The notes under the pieces are model-generated. The model made no database searches and had not been told where the DNA came from. It saw nothing but the letters and a program-made list of their open reading frames with translations. The translations under genes were made by a program, and so were the position numbers. 64,000 nt of DNA from Taxillus chinensis (Eukaryota > Streptophyta > Magnoliopsida > Santalales > Loranthaceae): NCBI GenBank assembly GCA_023512835.1, contig CM042092.1, positions 42,302,258 through 42,366,257 of the forward strand, given 5' to 3'. The number at the start of each line of letters is the position of its first letter. Position 1 is the stretch's first letter. Below, piece after piece: positions 21,471 through 34,300 of the stretch.

Positions 21471-23968
21471 TGTAGATAGGGTGCAAGGCCTTTAAGTCAC
21501 TTTGACTTCCTATGTATCCTAATTTTTGTTTGTTGTGTTGTAAATATAAAAGGCTGTGATATAGAATGTGAAAAAGCCATCACTTAATTGGGAAATGGGA
21601 TGTGAGACATCAATGAATTTCTCTCTCCTTATGTAGCAAAATGGCAAGGGGTATGCATTAGAAAAATCAGTCTTATTTATGTGTTATGTGAGTAAAAAAA
21701 AAGAGTGAATAATCCATCAATGGAGAGCATAAAATGCAACCTTGTAAGGTTATTACTAAAAAAAAAAAACAACAACAAAAAAAAAGAAAAAAAAAAGAGG
21801 GATTCAAAATAAAAGCCACAATGGCTTGATGTTTATGTGTGATTGTTTAGATTTGAAGCCACATTGGCTGAGTTTTTGTTTATTTGAGAGTGTTGAGCTC
21901 AATTCTTTGGCTCATGTTATGTTTTATCAGTTATTAGACTAGCGTGTGAGTTTATTGAGTTTAGACTAGCGTGTGAGTTCAAATAAAGTAGAATAGAGGG
22001 TGTGTTTTCTTTGATGAGCACAATAGGGAACTCTCATGATTGCTTGGCAAGTACTTAATCAATAGGCGATGGCGAGTGTAGAGATAGAGTTTTCCATCCA
22101 TTGTTCATTGATAGGTATTGGGCTTGAGAATTATTATATTTGAGTGAGGCTACTAATCCTTGGTAAGAACTTAAAGGGAAACTAAGTGCTATTTTATCAT
22201 GGATTGCTTGCTCATATCTCGAAATTTAAGTGGTGATATTGCATGGTTGTTGGACTTAGGGATATGGACATGAATGAACTAAGCTATGACTCATTTTGAT
22301 GCTTAAATTCCCATTTCATCATGATAGAGTTGCATGCTTAGGAAACCATGATTCTCCTTGATTGTTATTTTATTTTTCTTTCTTGTTTGATTGCGTGTTT
22401 ATTTTATTTTTGCATGCTTGTATGTTTTTGCTTGAGGACAAGCAATGGTTCAAGTGTGGTGTATTTGATAACGTGCATTTTATGCCGTTATTCTAGTGTT
22501 TATTTAGGATGTTTAAGAGCATGATTAGAGCCTTATTGCTTCATATATCATATATATTTGCTCTAACCCCTAGGAAGATGCTATGTGCAAATACATGCGT
22601 TTTTAAGCTGTTTTGGCAGATTTTGGAGCTCACTTTTGACATAGTAGATGGCCTCAAACAATTGGCGTGCAAGAACAAAAGTTTCTTAGAATGATGTCCT
22701 CTACCTACCACAAAAATTTCAGAGCATTTGGAGCTGCACGTGAATTCACCCATTTCACGTGCAAGCCTATTTTTGCCTCTCAGGCCTCTACAGGATGCAA
22801 GGAAGCTTGGGGAGAAGTTTGAGCTGATTTAGAGTTGCACGTGAATTCACCATATCACGTGCAAATTGACGTGCAGAGATATTTTTGGACCGATCCTATC
22901 GTTTTTCCATGCCGATCATTTGTTTCGAAGGCCCATGTCCAAATTGTGGATGGAAGATAGAGATTTTAATGTTTCGAGTGTCACTTATCAAAACTACGCC
23001 GTTTTGATAAATGGGCTAGGGTACACACCTCAAAGCCCATCCAAACTCTATAAATACAAGCCTCCACGCCTCTGCTATGCATCCCTAGACCCCCTACACG
23101 TTTTTAGAGAGAGAGAGAGGCTCCACGACTTGGAGGTTGCTCCTTGACCTAGGAGAGCGACCGTGCCGGCAGCCGTCGCGGATTTTGGAGCCTGGATTTG
23201 AAGCTTTGTTGCGCGCGTGGATAAGAAGAAGATGTTGAGCTTTTTGCTTTGTGTTTGCTTGTAATCATGCGTGAGTAGTTCTTTTAATCTAGGGGGAGCA
23301 ATGTAGCCCCCTTGTTGCTTTCTTTGTGTTTATGAATATTGGGTTTGGATGATTGAGTTTGCATGTTTTATGAATCTTGTTCTTAAATTCTATCTTTGGA
23401 TGTACACCTTAGTATTCTTAGCCCTAGTATGGGGCTTGGATTGAGATTCATAACTTATTTGTAATTGGTGTGATCATTATCCTTTTGCAAGTATGATTGA
23501 TTGGCTTTCCATGTTTGTGTGTTTAGATGACTATTTCGGCATACAACTCTTAAAAGGACCTCAATGACCATTTGTTGTCCTTGGCTTGTGTTTAGCATGT
23601 TTTCAATCAGACAACCCTAATACCATGAACCAGTAGAGATAACATAAGGAGGTGAAATTGTGACCCTAGATGCCTTTAATCCTTGAATCTTAATCTTAAA
23701 ATCAGTTTCTTTTCTTTGTTTATTCAGAAAACCAAATAAAAATTAGATCTTTAGTTTAAAAAAAGAAAACTTTTTGCCAAGACATTTTATAGAACAAGAG
23801 TAATTGGGTGTTTTGATTTGAGAACTAGAGAACTAGGCTAATCCTGTGAGTTCAACCCCTTGCTTGCTTCTTATTCTTTTAGTGCAAACTTAGGGAATTT
23901 ATTATCTTGAAGAGAGATTTAACGACGTTAGCTAGCTCTTTTAGAGAGGTTAAAAATTTTGTATGTCA
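21471..23968 (+). mobile_element. E4: 3' end of an element disrupted by E3
   Basis: 21471-22465 is the non-coding 3' internal region; E3 interrupts it at the point equivalent to 3500 in E1. The hairpin (22428-22445) and 3' LTR follow. No gene is seen. GCCTC (23969-23973) after the LTR is the expected target duplication in the gag of E5. Confidence 0.85.
22466..23968 (+). repeat. E4 3' LTR
   Basis: This 1503-bp LTR starts TGATAACG and ends TTTTGTATGTCA. It shows more single-base differences from the others, including in the terminal motif, so it is probably older than the E1 and E2 LTRs. Confidence 0.93.
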
Positions 23969-24221
23969 GCCTCGCATAATCTAAGAAGGTTCCGGGCATA
24001 AACCGATTACCCTCTTCTTCTGGATATTGGCCATTGTAATTGGCCCCTCCTTGCGGTGCACCACCATCAGGCCTTAAATCTGCCATCAATTCACCTACTG
24101 AATGCTCTAAGCCTTGCAATGCTTATTCAGCCTCACGTGCTGCTTCCCTAGCTGCTCTACGCCGAGCTCTGAACAATCTTTCAGGTTCCCGATTAAATGG
24201 TATAAACTCCTGTCTTGGCAT
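23969..24221 (-). pseudogene. gag N-terminal fragment, E5
   Basis: From ATG 24221-24219 it reads MPRQEFIPFNREPERLFRAR, which shows where Athila-type gag starts in this family. An in-frame TAA at 24125-24123 interrupts it; the frame then continues LQGLEHSVGELMADL to the E4 insertion near 23969. The stop and truncation make it a dead fragment. A point change of GAA to TAA would explain the stop. Confidence 0.85.
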
Positions 24222-24417
24222 GCACAACTAGGAATTCCTCAAACACTTGGTGTATGTTCCTGTAAAACAACAAGAACACACCCGGCAGCTCCGAACAATG
24301 CAAAATAAACAAATAAAGAACACAAAATAACAGAAAATAAAAGACAAAATAAACACCAAGATCAGAATTCAAACAATTTCACTCAATGTTGATTTCTAAA
24401 GCTAGTCAACCGTTGAA

Positions 24418-24435
24418 TCCCGGGCAACGGCGCCA
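24418..24435 (-). other. Primer-binding site, tRNA-Asp, E5
   Basis: On minus, TGGCGCCGTTGCCCGGGA lies three bases from the LTR boundary. It has one mismatch from the tRNA-Asp complement. Confidence 0.85.
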
Positions 24436-24438
24436 ATT

Positions 24439-25931
24439 TAACGAACGGGTATTTCGTGAGCGAAACCCAAATAAGGGTTAAGCTACTGTCGTTTAAACCC
24501 CTTCTCAAAATATTAATTCCCTTAACTAATGCTAAATAGAATAGCGATAAGAAAGAGGTCGATCCCATAGAGATTACCAAGTTATCTAGCTTTAACTCAA
24601 ATCACCAAATTAATCTTGCTTAAAACAATGTCTTGGCAAAAACAAATTCTTTTTATAACTAAAGATCTAATTTTTATTTGGTTTTGAATAAACAAAGAAA
24701 GCAAATTGATTTTAGGATTAAAATGCAAGGATTAAAGGCATCTAGGGTCACAATTTCACCTCCCTATGTTATCTCTCCTGGTTCATGGTATTAGGGTTGT
24801 CCGATTGAAAACATGCTAAACATAAGCCAAGGACAACAAATGGTCATTGAGGTCCTTTTAAGAGTTGTACGCTGAATGGTCATCTAAACACACAAACATG
24901 CAAAGCCAATAAATCATACTTGCAAAAGGATAATGATCACACCAATTACAAATAAGTTATGAATCTCAATCCGCCCCAGACTAGGGCTAAGAATACCAAG
25001 GTGTACATCCAAAGATAGAAATTAAGAACAGATTCATAAAACATGCAAAACTTCAATCATCCAAACCCAATATTCATAAACACAGCAAAGCAACAAGGGG
25101 GCTACATTGCTCCCCTAGATTATAAGAACTACTCACGCATGATTACAAGCAAAACCATAGCAGTAAAGCTAAACATCTTCTTCTAATCCACGCGTGCAAC
25201 AAGGCTTCAAATCCAGGCTACAAAATCCGCGACGGCTGCTCTCCTAGGTCAAGGAGCAACCTCCAAGTCGTGGAGCCTCTCTCTCTCTCGAAAATGTGTA
25301 GGGGGGTCAAGGATACATAGCAGGGGGCGTGGAGGCTGTATTTATAGAGGTTGGATGGGCCTTGAGGTGTGTAACCTAGCCCATCTATCAAAACGACGTA
25401 GTTTTGATAAGTAACACTCCAAACTTTAAAATCTATATCTTCCATCCACAATTTGGACATGGGCCTTCAGAAACAATTGATCAGCATGAAAAAACGATAG
25501 GATTGGTCCGAAAATATCTCTGCATGTCAATTTGCACGTGATATAGTGAATTCACGTGCAGCTCCAAATCAGCTCAAACTTCTCCCCAAGCTTCCTTGCA
25601 TCCTGTAGAGGCCTAAGAGGCAAAAATAGGCTTGCACGTGAAATGGGTGAATTCACGTGCAGCTCCAAATGCTCTGAAATTTCTGTGGTAGGTAGAGGAC
25701 ATCATTCTAAGAAACTTTTGTTTTTGCACGCCAATTGTTTGAGGCCATCTACTATGTCAAAAGTGAGCTCCAAAATCTGCCAAAGCAACCTTAAAAGCGA
25801 ATGTATTTGCAAATAGCATCTTTCTAGGGGTTAGAGCAAATATATATGATATATGAAGCAATAAGGCTCTAATAATGCTCTTAAACATCCTAAATAAACA
25901 CAAGAATAACGGCATAAAATGCACGTTATCA
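24439..25931 (-). repeat. E5 5' LTR with a divergent U5 end
   Basis: Most of this 1493-bp LTR matches the family, ending GCACGTTATCA at 25931. The first roughly 200 bp on plus (the U5 end) are markedly different: TAACGAACGGGTATTTCG replaces TGACAGACAAGATTTTTA, with scattered similarity after it. The boundary reads TA instead of TG. Confidence 0.88.
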
Positions 25932-28900
25932 CTGTCGCGTATGTCCCATTGAACGAGCCACGCACAACTAGTATCCTTTTAATCTTGCATCAATATTACA
26001 TTTTCCTTTTTGATCGATCCACTCGATCCTGCCAATTTGATTTGTAATTGAAACAAATAGTTGGTTAATCCGTTTTGAAAGAGCTTGTGTTGTTGTGTAT
26101 CCGTTGTCGCTATAGGAGTTTTAAACTCAGCCTAGGAAAGAGCTCTTCAATGTGAGGTATCTCACATCGAACAAATGACGTATAATAAGTGTCCATTTGA
26201 TGCTTTGTTAAAATTACTTTTTTTGATTGATTGATTCGTTTGACACATGAGAAATCAAGCAAATAAAAAGCCCTAGCCTAAGATACTTGCCATCCGATTT
26301 GTAATTGAAACAAAAAGTTGCTTTGTCCACTTTGGAAGAGGATATGACGTCCTGTATTCTTTATTGAAAATAGGTTAAGAGCTCAGCAAGGGTAATACCT
26401 CACTATTGTTTAGAACGTCACATTGGGCGAACTACGTCAAACAAGTGTTGAATTAAGCACTGATGAATGTTCCATATTTTCTTTGAATGATCCATTCGGG
26501 ACGTCCACAATTAGACTAGTCATCATCCTTTTGATTTCTAATCGTAACAAATAGTGGGTTGATCCATTTTGGTGGAGTTTATGACCATGTGCATTCCTTA
26601 TTTCTAATAGGCAGTTAAACTAGGAGCAGGAAATATGTCACAATCATGGAGTCCATCCCACTAAGCGAACAATGTATGAGAGATTTCCTTTTAATCTTTC
26701 AAGGATACTATTTTTGGTTTTGTTTTGGATTAATCCACTTGATGGATCCGAAATTAACTAAATAACCAACCCTAACTTAATAAAACTTGCCCTCTGATTT
26801 TTAATTGATCAAATAGGTGGTTTTTCTATTTTGATAGAGTTTGTGACCTCCGGTATTCCCAATTTCTAATAGTGTATTTGACTCAGCATGGAAAACATAT
26901 CACCCCTGTCGCGTATGTCCCATTGATCGAGCCACGCACAACTAGTATCCTTTTAATCTTGCATCAATATTACATTTTCCTTTTTGATCGATCCACTCGA
27001 TACTACCCATTTGATTTCTAATTGAAGCAAATAGTTGGTTGATCCGTTTTGAAAGCGCTTGTGATGTTTTGTATCCTTTGTCCTTATAGGAGTTTTAAAC
27101 TCGGCCTAGGAAAGAACTCTTCAATGTGAAGTATCTCACATCGAACAAATGACGTATAATAAGTGTCCTCTTGATGTTTTGTTAAAATTACTTTTTTTGT
27201 TTGATTGATTCGTTTGACACATGAGAAATCAAGCAAATAAAAAGCCCTAGCCTAAGATACTTGCCTTCCGATTTGTAATTGAAACAAAAAGTTGCTTTGT
27301 CCATTTTGGAAGAGGATATGACGTCCTGTATTCTTTATTGCCAATAGGTTAAGAGCTCAAGAAGGGTAATACCTCACTATTGTGTAGAACGTCACATTGG
27401 GCGAACTACGTCAAACAAGTGTTCAAGTAAGCACTGATGAATGTTCCATTTTTTCTTTGAATGATCCATTCGGGACGTCCACAATTAGACAAGTCATCAT
27501 CCTTTTGATTTGAAATTTAATAAATAGTGGGTTCATCCATTTTGGTGGAGTTTATGACCATGTGCATTCCTTATTTGTAATAGACCGTTAATCTAGCCGC
27601 AGAAAATACGTCACAATCACGGAGTTCATCCCACTGAACGAACGATGTATGACGAGATGTCCTTTTAATCATTCAAGGATACTATTTTTGGTTTTGTTTT
27701 GGATTAATCCACTTGATGGATCCGAAATTAACTAAATAACCAACCATAACTTAATAAAACTTACCTTATGATTTTTAATTGATCAAATAGGTGGTTTTTC
27801 TATTTTAATAGAGTTTGTCACCTCCGGTATTCCCTATTTCTAATAGTGTATTTGACTCGCCATGGAAAACATATCACCCCCGTCGAGTATGTCCCATTGA
27901 GCGAGGCACGCACAACTAGTATCCTTTTAATCTTGCATCAATATTACATTTTCCTTTTTGATCGATCCACTCGATCATGCCAATTTGATTTGTAATTGAA
28001 ACAAATAGTTGGTTAATCCGTTTTGATAGAGCTTGTGATGTTGTGTATTCATTGTCGCTATTGGAGTTTTAAACTCGGCCTAGGAAAGACCTCTTCAATG
28101 TGAAGTATCTCACCTTCAATGAATGATTCGTTTTCATCTTTTATTAAAATTATATTTTTGTTTGATTGATTCGTTTGACACATGACAAATCAAGTAAATA
28201 AAAAGCCCTAGCCTAAGAAACTTGCCTTCTGATTTGTAATCGAAACAAAAAGTTGCTTTGTCCATTTTGGAAGAGGATATGACGTCCTGTATTCTTTATT
28301 GCCAATAGGTTAAGAGCTCAGCAAGGGTAATACCTCACTGTTGTGTAGAACGTCACATTGGGCGAACTACGTCAAACAAGTGTTCAATTAACCACTGATG
28401 AATGTTCCATTTTTTCTTTGAATGATCCATTCGGGACGTCCACAATTAGACAAGTCATCATCCTTTTGATTTCAAATTTAATAAATAGTGTGTTCATCCA
28501 TTTTGGTGGAGTTTATGACCATGTTCATTCCCTATTTGTAAAAGACCGTTAATCTAGCCGCAGGAAATACGTCACAATCACGGAGTTCGTCCCACTGAAC
28601 GAACGATGTATGATGAGATGTCCTTTTAATCATTCAAGGATACTATTTTTGGTTTTGTTTTGGATTAATCCACTTGATGGATCCGAAATTAACTAAATAA
28701 CCAACCATAACTTAATAAAACTTACCTTATGATTTTTAATTGATCAAATAGGTGGTTTTTCTATTTTAATAGAGTTTGTCACCTCCGGTATTCCCTATTT
28801 CTAATAGTGTATTTGACTCGCCATGGAAAACATATCACCCCTGTCGCGTATGTCCCATTGAGCGAGCCACGCACAACTAGTATCCTTTTAATCTTGCATC

Positions 28901-31900
28901 AATATTACATTTTCCTTTTTGACCGTTCCACTCGATCCAACCAATTTGATTTGTAATTGAAACAAATAGTTGGTTAATCCGTTTTGAAAGAGCTTGTGAT
29001 GTTGTGTATTCGTTGTCGTTATTGGAGTTTTAAACTCGGCCAAGGAAAGACCCCTTCAATGTGAAGTATCTCACATTGAGCGAATGACGTATAATAAGTG
29101 TTCTTTTCATCTTTTATTAAAATTATATTTTTGTTTGATTGATTCGTTTGACACATGACAAATCAAGTAAATAAAAAGCCCTAGCCTAAGATACTTGCCT
29201 TCGATTTGTAATCGAAACAAAAAGTTGCTTTGTCCATTTTGGAGGATACGACGTCCCGTATTCTTTATTGCCAATAGGTTAAGAGCTCGGCAAGGGTAAT
29301 ACCTCACCGTTGTGTAGAACGTCACATTGGGCGAACTACGTCAAACAAGTGTTCAATTAAGCACCGATGAATGTTCCATTTTTTCTTTGAATGATCCATT
29401 TGGGACGTCCACAATTAGACAAGTCATCATCCTTTTGATTTCAAATTTAATAAATAGTGTGTTCATCCATTTTGGTGGAGTTTATGACCATGTTCATTCC
29501 TTATTTGTAATAGACCGTTAATCTAGCCGCAGAAATACGTCACAATCACGGAGTTCGTCCCATTGAACGAACGATGTTTGATAAGATGTCCTTTTAATCA
29601 TTCAAGGATACTATTTTTGGTTTTGTTTTGGATTAATCCACTTGATGGATCCGAAATTAACTAAATAACCAACCATAACTTAATAAAACTTACCTTATGA
29701 TTTTTAATTGATCAAATAGGTGGTTTTTCTATTTTGATAGAGTTTGTAACCTCCCGGTATTCCCTATTTCTAATAGTGTATTTGACTCGCCATGGAAAAC
29801 ATATCACCCCTGTCGCGTATGTCCCATTGAGCGAGCCATGCACAACTAGTATCCTTTTAATCTTGCATCAATATTACACTTTCCTTTTCGACCGATCCAC
29901 TCGATCCTGCCAATTTGATTTGTAATTGAAACAAATAGTTGGTTAATCCGTTTTGATAGAGCTTGTGATGTTGTGTATTCATTGTGCTTATTGGAGTTTT
30001 AAACTCGGCCTAGGAAAGACCTCTTCAATGTGAAGTATCTCACATTCAATGAATGACGTATAATAAGTGTTCTTTTCATCTTTTATTAAAATTACATTTT
30101 TGTTTGATTGATTCGTTTGACACATGAGAAATCACGTAAATAAAAAGGCCTAGCCCAAGATACTTGCCTTCTGATTTGAAATTGAAACAAAAAGTTGCTT
30201 TGTCCATTTTGGAAGAGGATATGACGTCCTGTATTCTTTATTGCCAATAGGTTAAGAGCTGAGCAAGAGTAATACCTCACTATTGTGTAGAACGTCACAT
30301 TAGGCGAACTACGTCAAACAAGTGTTCAATTAAGCACTGATGAATGTTCCATTTTTTCTTTGAATGATCCATTCGGGACGTCCACAATTAGACAAGTCAT
30401 CATCCTTTTGATTTGAAATTTAATAAATAGTGGGTTCATCCATTTTGGTGGAGTTTATGACCATGTGCATTCCTTATTTGTAATAGACCGTTAATCTAGC
30501 CGTGGAAAATACGTCACAATCACGGAGTTCATCCCACTTGAACGAACGATGTATGACCAGATGTCCTTTTAATCATTCAAGGATACTATTTTTGGTTTTG
30601 TTTTGGATTAATCCACTTGATGGATCCGAAATTAACTAAATAACCAACCATAACTTAATAAAACTTACCTTATGATTTTTAATTGATCAAATAGGTGGTT
30701 TTTCTATTTTAATAGAGTTTGTCACCTCCGGTATTCCCTATTTCTAATAGTGTATTTGACTCGCCATGGAAAACATATCACCCCCGTCGCGTATGTCCCA
30801 TTGAGGCGAGCCACGCACAACTAGTATCCTTTTAATCTTGCATCAATATTACATTTTCCTTTTTGACCATTCCACTCGATCCAACCAATTTGATTTGTAA
30901 TTGAAACAAATAGTTGGTTAATCCGTTTTGAAAGAGCTTGTGATGTTGTGTATTCGTTGTCGTTATTGGAGTTTTAAACTCGGCCAAGGAAAGACCCCTT
31001 CAATGTGAAGTATCTCACATTGACGAATGACGTATAATAAGTGTTCTTTTCATCTTTTATTAAAATTATATTTTTGTTTGATTGATTCGTTTGACACATG
31101 ACAAATCAAGTAAATAAAAAGCCCTAGCCTAAGATACTTGCCTTCTGATTTGTAATCGAAACAAAAAGTTGCTTTGTCCATTTTGGAAGAGGATACGACG
31201 TCCTGTATTCTTTATTGCCAATAGGTTAAGAGCTCAGCAAGGGTAATACCTCACTGTTGTGTAGAACGTCACATTGGGCGAACTACGTCAAACAAGTGTT
31301 CAATTAAGCACTGATGAATGTTCCATTTTTTCTTTGAATGATCCATTTGGGACGTCCACAATTAGACAAGTCATCATCCTTTTGATTTCAAATTTAATAA
31401 ATAGTGTGTTCATCCATTTTGGTGGAGTTTATGACCATGTTCATTCCTTATTTGTAATAGACCGTTAATCTAGCCGCAGGAAATACGTCACAATCACGGA
31501 GTTCGTCCCACTGAACGAACGATGTATGACAGATGTCCTTTTAATCATTCAAGGATACTATTTTTGGTTTTGTTTTGGATTAATCCACTTGATGGATCCG
31601 AAATTAACTAAATAACCAACCATAACTTAATAAAACTTACCTTATGATTTTTAATTGATCAAATAGGTGGTTTTTCTATTTTGATAGAGTTTGTAACCTC
31701 CGGTATTCCCTATTTCTAATAGTGTATTTGACTCGCCATGGAAAACATATCACCCCTGTCGCGTATGTCCCATTGAGCGAGCCATGCACAACTAGTATCC
31801 TTTTAATCTTGCATCAATATTACACTTTCCTTTTTGACCGATCCACTCGATCCTGCCAATTTGATTTGTAATTGAAACAAATAGTTGGTTAATCCGTTTT

Positions 31901-32762
31901 GATAGAGCTTGTGATGTTGTGTATTCATTGTCGCTATTGGAGTTTTAAACTCGGCCTAGGAAAGACCTTTTCAATGTGAAGTATCTCACATTCAATGAAT
32001 GACGTATAATAAGTGTTCTTTTCATCTTTTATTAAAATTACATTTTTGTTTGATTGATTCGTTTGACACATGAGAAATCACGTAAATAAAAAGGCCTAGC
32101 CCAAGATACTTGCCTTCGATTTGAAATTGAAACAAAAAGTTGCTTTGTCCATTTTGGAAGAGGATATGACGTCCCGTATTCTTTATTGCCAATAGGTTAA
32201 GAGTCGAGCAAGAGTAATACCTCACTATTGTGTAGAACGTCACATTGGGCGAACTACGTCAAACAAGTGTTCAATTAAGCACTGATGAATGTTCCATTTT
32301 TTCTTTGAATGATCCATTCGGGACATCCACAATTAGACAAGTCATCATCCTTTTGATTTGAAATTTAATAAATAGTGGGTTCATCCATTTTGGTGGAGTT
32401 TATGACCATGTGCATTCCTTATTTGTAATAGACCGTTAATCTAGCCACAGAAAATACGTCACAATCACGGAGTTCATCCCACTGAACGAACGATGTATGA
32501 CAGATGTCCTTTTAATCATTCAAGGATACTATTTTTGGTTTTGTTTTGGATTAATCCACTTGATGGATCCGAAATTAACTAAATAACCAACCATAACTTA
32601 ATAAAACTTACCTTATGATTTTTAATTGATCAAATAGGTGGTTTTTCTATTTTAATAGAGTTTGTCACCTCCGGTATTCCCTATTTCTAATAGTGTATTT
32701 GACTCGCCATGGAAAACATATCACCCCTGTCGCGTATGTCCCATTGAGCGAGCCATGCACAA
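25932..32762. repeat. Satellite array, about seven units of 970 bp
   Basis: The motif GCGTATGTCC (once GAGTATGTCC) starts at 25937, 26911, 27885, 28846, 29815, 30789, 31761 and 32732, giving periods of 961-974 bp. Each unit is four diverged subunits: the box GATTTNTAATTG occurs in the first unit at 26039, 26296, 26533 and 26796 and again at 27013. The array is AT-rich, and the short open frames in it recur only because of the repetition. Confidence 0.95.
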
Positions 32763-32984
32763 CTACTATCTTCCATCCACAATTTAGACTTGGGCCTTCA
32801 GGAACAAATGATCAGCATGGAAAAACGATTGGATCGGTCCAAAAATATCTCTGGACGCCAATTTGCACGTGATATGGTGAATTCACGTGCACCTCCAAAT
32901 CGACTCAAACTTCTCCCCAAGCTTCCTTGCATCCTGTAGAGGCCCGAGAAGCAAAAATAGGCTTGCACGTGAAATAGGCTTCCT
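32763..32984 (-). repeat. LTR fragment F0 in satellite
   Basis: This is part of U3 of the family LTR, from CTATCTTCCATCC to CACGTGAAAT. It joins satellite on the left at CACAACTA and on the right through AGGCTTCC to TTGATTCG. The right junction is the same as in F1-F3. Confidence 0.85.
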
Positions 32985-34300
32985 TGATTCGTTTGACACA
33001 TGAGAAATCACGTAAATAAAAAGGCCTAGCCTAAGATACTTGCCTTCTGATTTGAAATTGAAACAAAAAGTTGCTTTGTCCATTTTGGAAGAGGATATGA
33101 CGTCCTGTATTCTTTATTGCCAATAGGTTAAGAGCTCAGCAAGAGTAATACCTCACTATTGTGTAGAACGTCACATTGGGCGAACTACGTCAAACAAGTG
33201 TTCAATTAAGCACTGATGAATGTTCCATTTTTTCTTTGAATGATCCATTCGGGACGTCCACAATTAGACAAGTCATCATCCTTTTGATTTGAATTTTAAT
33301 AAATAGTGGGTTCATCCATTTTGGTGGAGTTTATGACCATGTGCATTCTTATTTGTAATAGACCGTTGATCTAGCCGCAGGAAATACGTCACAATCACGG
33401 AGTTCATCCCATCGAACGAACGATGTTTGACGGATGTCCTTTTAATCATTCAAGGTTACTATTTTTGGTTTTGTTTTGGATTAATCCACTTGATGGATCC
33501 GAAATTAACTAAATAACCAACCATAACTTAATAAAACTTACCTTATGATTTTTAATTGATCAAATAGGTGGTTTTTCTATTTTGATAGAGTTTGTCACCT
33601 CCGGTATTCCCTATTTCTAATAGTGTATTTGACTCGCCATGGAAAACATATCACCCCTGTCGCGTATGTCCCATTGAGCGAGCCACGCACAACTAGTATC
33701 CTTTTAATCTTGCATCAATATTACATTTTCCTTTTTGACCATTCCACTCGATCCAACCAATTTGATTTGTAATTGAAACAAATAGTTGGTTAATCCGTTT
33801 TGAAAGAGCTTGTGATGTTGTGTATTCGTTGTCGTTATTGGAGTTTTAAACTCGGCCAAGGAAAGACCTCTTCAATGTGAAGTATCTCACATTGAACAAA
33901 TGACGTATAATAAGTGTTCTTTTCATCTTTTATTAAAATTATATTTTTGTTTGATTGATTCGTTTGACACATGACAAATCAAGTAAATAAAAAGCCCTAG
34001 CCTAAGATACTTGCCTTCGATTTGTAATCGAAACAAAAAGTTGCTTTGTCCATTTTGGAAGAGGATATGACGTCCTGTATTCTTTATTGCCAATAGGTTA
34101 AGAGCTCGGCAAGGGTAATACCTCACTATTGTGTAGAACGTCACATTGGGCGAACTACGTCAAACAAGTGTTCAATTAAGCATCGATGAATGTTCCATTT
34201 TTTCTTTGAATGATCCATTCGGGACGTCCACAATTAGACAAGTCATCATCCTTTTGATTTCAAATTTAATAAATAGTATGTTCATCCATTTTGGTGGAGT

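Larger units (their letters stand above)
23969..25931 (-). mobile_element. E5: 5' end of a minus-strand element disrupted by E4
   Basis: It contains a gag N-terminal fragment, a PBS and the 5' LTR, and borders satellite at 25932. CTGTC (25932-25936) is native satellite sequence and the expected target duplication. The remainder of E5 should lie left of the window, beyond the left ends of E4, E3 and E1. Confidence 0.85.

Noticed and set aside
28358..28552. A 64-residue frame repeated in satellite units (also near 29327, 31274, 34146 and 41651)
   Set aside because: It recurs with the satellite period, carries stop or frame changes in other units, and has no upstream signals.
25932..32762. CRISPR-like or integron-like repeat array
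   Set aside because: Units are about 970 bp, tandem and without spacers; the context is plant satellite DNA.
32763..32984. F0 as an independent LTR insertion
   Set aside because: No TG/CA ends and no target duplication; the right junction is identical to F1-F3, so it is the edge of the amplified block.
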